Shown here: piece after piece, positions 1-8,935 of the stretch
Layout: every line of letters begins with the position of its first letter
Position numbering within the stretch: position 1 is the first letter of the stretch
Source: Pseudovirgaria hyperparasitica
Taxonomy: Eukaryota > Ascomycota > Dothideomycetes > Acrospermales > Acrospermaceae
Assembly (NCBI RefSeq): GCF_010093815.1
Contig: NW_022985559.1
Location: forward strand, 683,180 to 747,179
Length of the DNA: 64,000 nt
Direction of reading: 5' to 3'
Position numbers and translations under genes: made by a program
Notes under the pieces: model-generated
Seen by the model: only the letters and a program-made list of their open reading frames with translations
Databases searched by the model: none
Told to the model about the DNA's origin: nothing

Positions 1-2635
1 ACTAAGGTCTTATAAGACTTAGGATAGGGATATAGAGATAGGTAACGATCTAGGTCGCTAAGGGTAGCTTCCTAGAGGGAAGGGATAATTATTAGGACTT
101 AGCCTTAGATAGGACCCGACCTATATATACCTTAGCTAATAGGGTTAGGAGGTAACGTGAAGGGTAGTAAATAGTTACGTGCTAGATAGATTAGTGTCTC
201 TTTATATATATACTCTCGGATTCCTACCGAAAGGGTTCGGTAGTAATTCGTTCTATGATAGAATACACCCTATTATTCTATCTTACTACACTACTATCCA
301 ATAACCCTATTCTTACATATAGTTAAGACGTTTTATAGGGTATAGAAGGAGGGCAAGCGAGTATATATACATCTTATTAAATATTATATAGTATTTATTA
401 AATATATAGAAGCTAACGTTAATTACGTGTAGAAAGGTATACTTACCTTATATTATAGCACGTTCCTATAGAAATAGATACTTAGTATTACTATAAAATA
501 AGGTAAGAGACTTAGATACCTTTTTAGAGTTATAATAGTTTAGAAGAATATCTATTATTAACTATACTATATTAAAGGATACTCTATCGCCTTTATAGAG
601 CTTTATAGTAGTATAAAAGTAGGATAGGAAGTAGTAAGTATCCTTGAGTAGCTTATAATCCTTCTTATTTAGGAAGTCCTTATAAAGATTATTATTATAA
701 GCTACGGTATACTAGCTAATAGCCTTCTTTATACGAGGCTTAAGTACGATGTTAATCGTTCTATACTAGAAGTTCTATTAAGTAATATTCTCTTAAGGAA
801 TAGTACGCCTAGCCTACTCTATAAAGCTATTAAATTATTATATACTTCGCCGAATATAGACTTTAATATTATATAGCTTACTAATAGTACCTTATTATTA
901 CTAGCCCTACTTAATTATCTTCTATAAGTCTAGTTTTCGAAGAAATTATATGAAGTCTAGGTCATCTACTATAGATTAGTTAATTATAGAGTCTATAGCT
1001 TTATTACTATCCGTAAATAGGAACGCCTAATAGGTAAGGTTAATAATATAACTAAGGCAGCGAATTTAATAGGCTTAAGGGTCCTATAGTAGAGTTTTAG
1101 AGGTAGATTTAACTATAGAGTCTATAATATTTAAGGTTAAAGATACTATCGGCGGCTAAACCTCGGTTAAGGCCTTAGCGACGTATTTAAGTATCTTATT
1201 ATTTAAAGACGCGTTATTAGATATTAAGTATCCCACCTTATCTATAACCTTATATTCCTTTATTACCTCTAGGAAGGCCTCTAATTACTCTCTACCGCTA
1301 TAATAACCGTATATTTCTAGTAGCGTAAGTAAGGCCTTATAGAGCTTACCCTTAGTAAGGTTAATAAAGTATATAATAATAGCTAAAAGCGACTTCTTAT
1401 TCGGTAACGTCTATAAATTATATAAATAATAGATACTATATAGGTATTCTATTAGGACTTACTTAAGGCGCCTCTTATAGATATCGTAAGAGAAGTTAAG
1501 GAGCTTTAGTATAGCGCTTCTTAACTTAAGGATAAGGTTTTCGGTCTACGGATTAATTACAAGGAATAGAGTCTTTAGTTCTAGCTAGTCTACTACCGTA
1601 TAGGGTAAGTTCTAGATAATAATTAGCTAGATAAAGGCTTCCTAAAAGGTATCTTAATTAATAACCTTATTTAGAACCTTAGTAGTAGATAGTTATAATA
1701 CCTTAGAGGCACGCTCCTTTATCCGCGTAAAACCAGCCTCTAATAGCTTTAATAATCACAACTTCTTTACTACTATACTATCTAGAAATATACCATATTT
1801 CTTTAATAGATAAGTCTCTACGGCACTAGTACTTATAATACCTTTCTAATAGCCTTTAATATTATAGTACTAGATCTTATTTTTACCTCTTATAATAGGC
1901 TTATTCTAGATAGCCTCACGGTAATAATCCTATACTAGATAAATATACTTACGCTTACGCTTACTATTAAGAGAAGGTAGAGAAGATAAGGATTACTATT
2001 TACTAATATTATTATTACTACTTATAAAGAGTAAGTTATAGGCTATTATAAAGAGATAAGGAGATAAGGAGATAAGGAGATAAGGAGATAAGGAGATAAG
2101 GAGATAAGGAGATAAGGAGATAAGAAGGTAAGTTTAAGATATATATACTATAACACCCTAATAGATTACTATACGGATTTAGTAATAAACTAATAAAGGG
2201 ATATTACTATAATACGCCGTTTATAATAGGATATAGTCTCCCTTACTTTATCTATATTTATTATTATCCATGATATAGATAAAATACTATTTTTAGTATT
2301 TATATAAGGAATAACCTAGTAAATGGCGTAAGTTATATAGTAAGAATATAACTCTATAAATAATATATATATCTATAATATTATAGAGAAGAATAAGCAC
2401 TAAAAACGCGTAATTCTATATAGTTTTTAGAGTTTATATAGCGATTTACTAATAAATATTATAGGCGTTATTAGCTATATATCCTACCTTAGATATATAT
2501 ATATTTACCCTATACGGACGTATAGATAAGACTCTACGGGTACGGTATAATGGGGATAGATTACTTATCCCGTAAAACCTTATCCGTACGGGGTACGGAG
2601 TACATTACTAGCTAGCGCTAAGATATAAAATGTAA
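1..2635 (-). mobile_element. RIP-degraded hAT DNA transposon (transposase remnant, truncated by window edge)
   Basis: Read on the minus strand, about 1990 down to 1 translates, through many stops, into a recognisable hAT transposase. In order there are a BED-finger-like N-terminus with a TSA..TYLLKKYGI stretch (about 1830-1790), the family block KVGYLISNNAS (about 1230-1190), RCLSYIINL (about 1070-1040), a KLYNIKVYIRRS stretch (about 890-850), and RYLSLYPYP (about 50-25), which begins the hATC dimerisation region that continues beyond position 1. The catalytic block normally reads .DNAS; here it reads SNNAS, a D-to-N change expected from RIP. CpA and TpG are nearly absent over the whole stretch, and base composition returns to normal at about 2635, which probably marks the 5' end. 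Subterminal GTACGG-type repeats at about 2510-2610 may belong to the terminal region. The element is non-functional. Confidence 0.85.
2053..2124. repeat. Minisatellite (GAGATAAG)9
   Basis: Nine perfect head-to-tail copies of an 8-bp unit lie in the 5' untranslated part of the RIP-degraded hAT element. The copies are identical, so the array either expanded after RIP or contains no RIP-sensitive dinucleotide; the unit has no CA or TG. Confidence 0.95.
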
Positions 2636-3701
2636 TTAGAGGAGACGGAAGATTACCTAGATTGGGAATCGTACATAGATCTTGATAAAGAAGAGGCAGT
2701 CGTGACTCCGGACAGCTATGGTAGGTTTTCCGATCTTTATATTAAAATGTAGATCGTTATTAATAAGGTGTTAGTCTTCTTTACCCTTGCAAGCATCTTA
2801 TATAGGTAACATGGTATTGTGCTTTTAGAGGAGGATTTGGAGGACAGGCGCCTACTAACGCGTCTTCAACGATGAAATTCGAATTCCTAGTAATTAAAAT
2901 TTCTTTGTTAGTAGTTAAAGAGAAAGAGGACTAGCCTCTTTAGATTTATTATATCTATTATACATACGAAACTATACTAATTAGATTCTTATATAACCAA
3001 TCTTAAGTAGAAGCACCTAGCTTGATACTTTATTATGAATAAGCTCTAGCGAAAAATAAGGTCTATCCCTACTCTACATGCGCGATATAATATCTTTTCC
3101 CTACCGAGCCGGGATTATCTAGTCAAGTTCTATGACGTGGCCGTGCACGCTCTTAACGCTTTGTAGTAACTCCGTACGCAGCTTAAAATATAGGTATAAC
3201 TCATTAATACTACGGAATATAGATAAATGTATATAAGAGATAGTTATAGTATTACCTTTATCTAATAAGAAACTATATAATCTTCTCTATAGCTACTATA
3301 TTTTATAGAATTTTAAAGTGATAATAGAATTAACATATGTAGAAAAGTAAGGGACGTAGTAATATACTAGTACTAAAAATCTTAGCTCTCGGTGGAAAAA
3401 GTTTTCCACTAGTGATTAGATTCTACGGAGATACTAGACCTACTTTTTTTTCTACGTTAGATGTTATAGATATAGATATATATATATAGATCATACAGCC
3501 TATTCTTGCGCGATATAGAATTTTATAGTGACATGCCAAGTCATTCTTCTCGTTAGGACTCGCCTTATATTAATTAACTACTCATTCTTCCTCTTGCCTC
3601 GCCTCCTTCCTCTATATCTTATCTTTTAGCATTTCTCTTATTCGCCAATCTTTCACGCTAGTGTCAAGCTAGTAGCGAGAATTCCTAAAAAAAAAAAAAA
3701 T
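2636..3701. other. AT-rich intergenic region with a possible coding scrap
   Basis: Base composition is AT-rich but less biased than in the hAT element. Around 2641-2735 (+) an open stretch reads as acidic protein (EETEDYLDWESYIDLD) and ends at a GTAGGT donor-like site. A second open stretch from about 2828 to 2934 follows a TTTTAG acceptor. This could be the end of a gene interrupted by the transposon, but no family is recognised. Near 3390-3410 there is a short perfect palindrome (GTGGAAAA-AG-TTTTCCAC). The last 200 bases before 3702 are CT-rich with a run of A at 3687-3700, as in fungal promoters. Confidence 0.35.
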
Positions 3702-4854
3702 ATGTACTTTTCGTTAAGCACGACACTCTCCCTTGTACACTCTCTCCTTATCCTCGTCCTACTCTTTGATACTCCTCTGGCGGCGAGGGAGAGGCAGCGA
3801 CTTCCGGTCCCGGACGATCGCCTACGAACTCTAGCGACGGTAGCGGCATCACAGCCGGGGACATTTATTATAAGAGAAACGGAGACGTAATTGAGGTCAT
3901 TGAGTGTATTCTGTAAGTGTGTAGAGAACTGAGTTCTGGGAGACAGAGTCGAAGCTATTTAACCGTTTAGACACTAGTCCCGTTTAGGAAGCAGTGTCTC
4001 TCACTCAAAGTGCCTTCCGACAACAACATTAACTTATGCCGTGCACCCAACGTGCGATAACTATCCGATGCGTCGAAATCTAGACGAAGCTCTAGGAATG
4101 GCTAGGCTAGCGTATGAAGGTCTACAAAACTTTGAGATGCTACCAGCGCACCTTAAGTTTGGCTATCGAATACTATTCCAACGCCTAGAACGTGGCCAAC
4201 AGAATCCGACAGAAGAATTAAACATAGTCACCCGAACAATGAGAAAGATCGCCACCTTGACAGAGACCAGCAGACCGGCAAGCGCAGCTATGATCATCTT
4301 CTGCGATGATTCCCGCTGGGAACGGGAGGGCAATCGTGTCAATGTCGATGTCCATCGTACGCGATGGAAGCCTGACCGCGATTCCGATGAGCGAGTGTGG
4401 GTCGATAGCGTGTTAGGAACGAGATGGGCTGAAACACCATATTGCCGTCAGCCCTTCGATGGAGAACTAGAAAACCCCTACATGTACTACTACCCCTCGC
4501 CGCCTAATAATCCCGATCAGGTCGTAGTCTCATTCTGCGGGAATCAATGGCCCGAGAACAGCTGGGACCTTATCCACGACGGAGATCTCAGTATGCCTAT
4601 TGATGCGCTAACTATGCATAATCTCCGTGGCACCTTTCTAAGTCCCGAACTCCTCTCAATGTTTTTGAATTCGAACCTTTTTAGTGGTAGGTCCAAGTGT
4701 TCCGCGCTCTTCTCCTGGGCATATTTGTCACAGTCCTACGAGTACTAATAGAACAATAGATGAGATGAGGGGAGATAGTCTTGACTGGCCCCAAGTTATA
4801 CAAGTGAGGCGCCAACAGCAAATTCGCAGTAGAGAGAACTATAGTCAGTCTTAA
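3702..4854 (+). CDS. Secreted M35-like degenerate metalloprotease paralogue 1 (N-terminal splicing unresolved)
   Basis: First of three tandem paralogues (with 5498 and 7158). A signal-peptide-like start with a hydrophobic core and PLAA cleavage site is encoded at 3702-3790. The body begins in another frame at about 4026 with TYAVHPTCDNYP, aligning with DYAFHPSCARYP and YYAFDPVSCAEYP of the paralogues, so at least one intron or a break must join them; I cannot fix its ends. The body carries the family blocks IIFCDDSRW, VWVDSVLGTRW, CGNQWPENSWDLI and LLSMFL. A conserved phase-1 intron follows at 4687-4759 (GTAGGT..TACTAAT..ATAG), then about 31 residues to a stop at 4852-4854. No HExxH zinc motif is present. 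The length and cysteine spacing recall the lysine-specific/M35 metalloendopeptidase fold, but that is inference. The gene may be decayed. Confidence 0.55.
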
Positions 4855-4981
4855 AGATCGTAAAAAGTGCTATGGTACAATCACTAATGCTATATAGTAT
4901 TTTTTGCCATTCAGTTTCTCGTAGACCACATGGGCTTAATGCTTGAGCCGGTACCAGATGGTGTCCTAAATGGGAAAGTCA

Positions 4982-4989
4982 TATGGAAA
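4982..4989. repeat. Target-site duplication, left, of MITE copy 1
   Basis: TATGGAAA; pairs with CATGGAAA at 5211-5218. Confidence 0.7.
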
Positions 4990-5210
4990 CCGACGTGAGC
5001 ATATACAATCGGATACAATCCAAGGTCCCAGATGAGGATTGTGTGATTAGTCACCCTAAAAGTAAGGATTGAGCTTGAAATCTATACCAAGGGATTGAGA
5101 TTGTACCGTCTTGGCAATCATTTTGAGGCGTGGATTGAGCTTGTATTCTCTATTGAAATTTTGGCCCAGATTGAGATTGCGCAGATTCAGATTGTATATG
5201 CCCATCTCTG
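4990..5210 (+). mobile_element. hAT-type MITE, copy 1 (221 bp, 8-bp target duplication)
   Basis: The ends form an imperfect terminal inverted repeat: left CCGACGTGAGCATATACAAT, right (reverse complement) CAGAGATGGGCATATACAAT, matching at 17 of the first 20 positions. The element is flanked by TATGGAAA (4982-4989) and CATGGAAA (5211-5218), 8-bp target duplications with one mismatch, as expected for the hAT superfamily. It contains no coding region. Two further copies occur in the window, at about 6786-6980 (inverted, degraded) and 42741-43137 (interrupted). The interior is rich in GATTGAG-like motifs. It is the least mutated of the three copies. Confidence 0.75.
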
Positions 5211-5218
5211 CATGGAAA
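5211..5218. repeat. Target-site duplication, right, of MITE copy 1
   Basis: CATGGAAA; one mismatch from the left copy. The mismatch is a C/T difference, compatible with RIP or simple decay. Confidence 0.7.
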
Positions 5219-5342
5219 TAAGCGATAGGAAAGGAGAGAATCAGAGGTGGTAACGAGCGAGGGGCGACTAGGGGCATGCGAAGGAACTCAAAGGACAAAA
5301 GTAACAATAAAAAGGCTCATAGCTTAAGGAGAGCTATTAATC

Positions 5343-5420
5343 TAAAGATGATACAGGAATTGTATTTTTAGAATGATAATTCGAGACTTGCGCGATTTGT
5401 ACTTTTGTAGTCACACTATA
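5343..5420 (+). promoter_or_regulatory. Promoter block shared with paralogue 3
   Basis: The sequence around TTTTTAGAATGA and TTGCGCGATTTG, ending in GTAGTcACACT, is repeated with the same order and spacing at about 7000-7070 in front of the third paralogue, at a similar distance from the start codon. It is either a conserved regulatory region or simply part of the duplicated unit. Confidence 0.45.
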
Positions 5421-5497
5421 GGTATATAAACAACCTGTATATTCGCATTAATCCTGTAGTTAGCATTAACCTTACGATACACTTCTCTCTACACACT

Positions 5498-6499
5498 ATG
5501 CTCTTACTTATACACCTGCTCGTACTTCTTATAGTACACTTCACTCCCTCGCTGGCAGACCATGACTATGCCTTTCATCCCTCATGCGCTCGTTATCCTT
5601 CAATTCGTGCCCATGCCCAGGAAACTATAAGAATAGCCTCACTAGTCTTCGAGACTGTGCAGGATATAGACAATCTTGGTATCGACGATCTGCGCATCAT
5701 GTATCAGATGACTTTTGAACCAGCACCTCATGATATCGTACTTGTTGCAGAGACTAAACACGCTCTTCTCCAAATGATGCACACAATTGAGGAGTATACA
5801 GAGCTGCAAAGTGGGGACAACGCATTCGACTGGCGAAGCGCAGAGATTCTCATCTTCTGCGATGATGACCGCTGGGTACCGATGCGGGACCGTACCGAAT
5901 TTCCCTCTGGTATCAACTTCCACGGTCACCCTCCCCCTGGGCTACGAAACTCTATGCAGGACCCCGAAAATGTGCTATGGGTTGATCGTGTGATTGGTAC
6001 GGAGATAAGGGGTCCACCGGGGTGTCTTAGAGGGGGAATGCATTTCAGCACGTACAAACAGCATAATAGCAATCCCCAGAGCGTCACAGCCTCTTGGTGC
6101 TCAGGGGGCTTGCCCTCAGAGTCCTATGGTCTTATCCTCGGTCATGATCATAACAATGATTACTTTAGGGAAGATCCGGTCGGATATTTGACCAACCTAT
6201 CTATAAGTCCTTCATTACTAGGTATTTTTCTAAGCGCGCCGCGTGTCCAGCGTAAGTTCTTCGACATTTCTCTTTCTTTTTATAGACATGCTTATAGCGG
6301 TACTACGCATACTAATAGAGTAATAGGAGTCCGCAGGGCCAGCAGTCGGTGGCTATATAGTCATAGGGGCCGTCCCACTGCGGTACCCTTGGACCCTAAC
6401 GGTATTCGTAGGTCTTTAGTATTCCAAACAGGCGAGCAATTATTAACGTCATACAGTATCCTTTGCCATTTTGGTCCTTGTTTTTCAGCTACACACTGA
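5498..6499 (+). CDS. Secreted M35-like degenerate metalloprotease paralogue 2
   Basis: The ATG at 5498 opens a clear signal peptide (hydrophobic residues 3-17, cleavage after PSLA). The mature part starts DHDYAFHPSCARYPSI and carries the family blocks ILIFCDDDRW, VLWVDRVIGTE..GPPGCL, SWCSGGLPSESYGLIL and LLGIFLSAPRVQ. Exon 1 ends at 6251 in phase 1, and an intron of 75 nt (6252-6326, GTAAGT..TACTAAT..ATAG) matches the intron of paralogues 1 and 3 in position and phase. Read on without further splicing, the gene stops at 6499 (308 aa). A second intron matching that of paralogue 3 has no good donor here, so the tail from about 6410 is uncertain and may extend to about 6693. No HExxH zinc motif is visible. 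Function unknown; extracellular location is inferred from the signal peptide. Confidence 0.7.
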   Translation: MLLLIHLLVLLIVHFTPSLADHDYAFHPSCARYPSIRAHAQETIRIASLVFETVQDIDNLGIDDLRIMYQMTFEPAPHDIVLVAETKHALLQMMHTIEEYTELQSGDNAFDWRSAEILIFCDDDRWVPMRDRTEFPSGINFHGHPPPGLRNSMQDPENVLWVDRVIGTEIRGPPGCLRGGMHFSTYKQHNSNPQSVTASWCSGGLPSESYGLILGHDHNNDYFREDPVGYLTNLSISPSLLGIFLSAPRVQRKFFDISLSFYRHAYSGTTHTNRVIGVRRASSRWLYSHRGRPTAVPLDPNGIRRSLVFQTGEQLLTSYSILCHFGPCFSATH

Positions 6500-6785
6500 A
6501 GCTTCAAGGCCTAACTAATTTAATCCGTTCGAGTCGTAGTACGGAACGATCATCTATTACATCCTTAGAGATCTATGGCAAGAGGTGGTTACGTGGATGG
6601 AAACAGGGAAAAAGTATATTCTTAGAAAGAGAAAGTAGACTTTCTCAGGTGCGGTTACATGAGCGCAATATGCTCGACACTTTACTCTACTAAGAGGCTC
6701 AGCCTATCGTTCGTGTATCATGTGACAGATTTAAGCAATGCATATAGCAGCTATAGTGTATTACAATAACTTTAGCTTACATCCT

Positions 6786-6980
6786 TAGACATAGGCATAT
6801 ACAATCCGAATTCATACAAGCTCAATATGGGCTAAACTTTGAATAGAGAATATAAGCTTGATCTACGCCTTATATGATTACTAAGACGGTGTAACCTGAA
6901 TCTATACATTGAGGGTAATTAACAACATAATTTCGATATAGACCTTCGGCTCTTACGTAACGATATATGCCGCAATATAA
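6786..6980 (-). mobile_element. hAT-type MITE, copy 2 (inverted, degraded)
   Basis: From GGCATATACAATCCGAA at about 6794 onward the sequence matches the reverse complement of copy 1 (4990-5210) through CAAGCTCAATATGGGC, AATAGAGAATA and CTAAGACGGTGTAA to GATATATGCC near 6970. Most differences are C-to-T or G-to-A, as expected from RIP. Target duplications are no longer recognisable. Together with copy 1 it forms a pair of inverted repeats flanking paralogue 2. Confidence 0.65.
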
Positions 6981-6999
6981 TTTTGAATCTAAAGATAGT

Positions 7000-7070
7000 A
7001 TAGATTTCATATTTTTAGAATGAGGAGCTGAGATTTGCGCGATTTGCACGCTCCATGCTTTCGTAGTAAC
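7000..7070 (+). promoter_or_regulatory. Promoter block shared with paralogue 2
   Basis: Contains TTTTTAGAATGA, TTGCGCGATTTG and CGTAGTAACACT in the same order as 5343-5420. Confidence 0.45.
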
Positions 7071-7157
7071 ACTTTGATAGATTAGATATTTAACTGACCT
7101 CTATGCTAGAATCAAGTGCGTATTAGACTTAACATGATATAACCCTCCCCAAGTACA

Positions 7158-8179
7158 ATGCTCTCTCCTATATACCGTCTCGCGCTTCTCACAACGCTCT
7201 TTACTCCTTCTCTGGCGGCGCTCTATTATGCCTTTGATCCAGTATCGTGCGCTGAGTATCCTTCGCTAAGTGATCATGCCACGGAAGCTAAAACTATGGC
7301 AAGGCTAGCCCTCGAGAGCCTGCAATCAGTACATGCCTGGAGCAGAGATAGCGACCACAAGCGGCTGTTTCGGCAACTGTTCGGACTCGATCGCAATTAT
7401 GTGGAGATCCAAATGATCAGAGGCTCACTTGCGGATTTCTTTTGGATGCTTTCGACGCTTCCAGAGGCGTTCGGCACAAGGGCTAGAATCTTGTCAATGG
7501 CAGACACAATCATCTTCTGCAATGATGATCGCTGGCAGCAGCTACCGGACCGTCCCGAATCTCCCCCTGAGCTACGCAACTCTGAGCTGCCGGTTAACCA
7601 ACGAATGTGGTTTGATACTGTAGTCCGTATGAGGACGAGGGGCACGCCAGGTTGTCTTCAGGAAGGAATGGATGACGTGTTCTACCCAAGCTCGATCAGG
7701 TGTTATGCGTGTACTCAATTCTCATGGTGTGGAAATCGATGGCCAACAGACTCATACCGTCTCATCTCGAACCCTGATAACGGTGCATCCATCCGCGGTT
7801 CAAGGATCAAAGACATCACCGGAAATTATCTAAGTATTGTGTTTCTACGTATGCTTATACGCTCGCCGCGCATGCAGAGTAAGTTCATTAGCATTCCTTT
7901 CCTTCTTATAGTCATGCTTACGATGGTGCTGTGCGTACTAACAGAGTAATAGTGGTTTTTCACGGGGCGGACGCGGCAATACGCGATCAGTCTAGTAACT
8001 CAGGACCCTACAATAGGAAACGTCTTTGTAAGTTTTTAGTAACCTAAGAAGGCTTACCAAACAAGTATTGATCTCATACAGTGATGTATGCCGTGGGGGT
8101 CTATCTTAATCACCTAGGCTACAGGTTTGAATGGGATTCTCGTGGTACAACGAATTACCGGATAGTAGGGGCACCTTGA
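7158..8179 (+). CDS. Secreted M35-like degenerate metalloprotease paralogue 3
   Basis: The best preserved member of the tandem trio. Exons 7158-7878, 7953-8027 and 8082-8179 join in frame to 297 aa. Intron 1 is GTAAGT..TACTAAC..ATAG and intron 2 is GTAAGT..ACAG. A signal peptide (LALLTTLFTPSLAA) is followed by YYAFDPVSCAEYP, TIIFCNDDRW, MWFDTVVRMRTRGTPGCL, FSWCGNRWPTDSYRLI and LRMLIRSPRMQ. Right after intron 1 comes MVFHGADAAIRD, sitting where an M35-type peptidase would have its helix with HExxH; here it reads HGADA, so the catalytic Glu and second His are missing. The cysteines typical of secreted proteins remain. Likely an extracellular, catalytically dead metalloprotease-like protein. The family assignment rests on motif order, not on a search. 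Confidence 0.7.
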
Positions 8180-8935
8180 GCTCGAGACTTGAAGACGCAT
8201 TGCAGGAAGCAATAATGCGCATGAAGACGGAGGAAGAAAGTATACTCTCTCGGGGGGACAGTATAATTACTGGGGCACGGTTGCAGAGGACATTGAGATA
8301 AACAGACCATGATCTCCAAGGGTGACAGGTTGGTTGAGATCATTACATAAACTTATCCACTGTTCCTTCTGGACGGGTGTATGTTTGCCTTCGACACAGG
8401 CGCAATACGATACGACTCTGTGCTCTAATGAGAGCTTAACCTTGCCGTTCGTGCATTTGGCTTGACTCAAACGGCTTTAGCTGTTATAAATGTGTTCCGA
8501 GACGCACACATCGCCCTAAAGTGATATGCTTGTATTCAGAGTTCCTAACAATCAGTTCAGTTCAACTTTGGGCCTCTAGTTGAACTGGACTGAGTCAATT
8601 CTGGAGAGGCAGAATTGAAGTTGGACTGATTATTAGGAACTCTGCTTGTATTGATGTTGGAAGAAGTGCCAAAGTCGGCCGTAAGATACGAATACTATTA
8701 TGTGCTGGTCTATAAGAATCAGACAGGCAGCACAGATCTACAAATAGTGCAAGGTTCGTTATGATCGATGTACCTTGTCCATAAAAAGCTGTACACAACT
8801 CCTGAAAGAGGTATAGCGCTAAATATTGCATGTGATGTCACTGTGGGGAACGTGACTATACATAGATGTGTGATATGTTTATAATTCCAACATTAGCGAA
8901 CCAGAGAGCAAGGAGTGCTTTAAATTTCGGCCATT
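8180..8935. other. Intergenic region with a small MITE
   Basis: No gene is seen. The stretch just after 8179 still resembles the 3' flank of paralogue 2 (GAAAGTATACTCTCTC compared with a related stretch near 6610), showing that the duplicated unit extended past the stop codon. The 108-bp MITE at 8537-8644 lies in the middle. Confidence 0.6.
8537..8644. mobile_element. 108-bp hAT-type MITE with perfect 8-bp target duplication
   Basis: Starts CAGAGTTCCTAACAATCAGT and ends in the reverse complement of CAGAGTTCCTAATAATCAGT (one mismatch in 20). It is flanked on both sides by CTTGTATT (8529-8536 and 8645-8652), a perfect 8-bp duplication. Most of the element is palindromic and would fold into one long hairpin. 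There is no coding capacity. The intact duplications and near-identical ends suggest a fairly recent insertion, after the main RIP damage further left. Confidence 0.9.

Larger units (their letters stand above)
4855..5497. other. Intergenic region between paralogues 1 and 2
   Basis: Holds the 221-bp MITE copy at 4990-5210 (listed separately) and the promoter of paralogue 2. A block at about 5340-5420, TTTTTAGAATGA followed by TTGCGCGATTTG, recurs upstream of paralogue 3. Confidence 0.6.
6500..7157. other. Intergenic region between paralogues 2 and 3
   Basis: 6500-6693 stays open in one frame and weakly resembles the C-terminus of paralogue 3, so it may be an unrecognised last exon. 6786-6980 is the inverted, RIP-mutated MITE copy. 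About 7000-7070 is the promoter block shared with paralogue 2. Confidence 0.5.

Noticed and set aside
3390-3410. Perfect short palindrome GTGGAAAA-AG-TTTTCCAC
   Set aside because: Could be the tip of a lost transposon, but no second end or target duplication was found.
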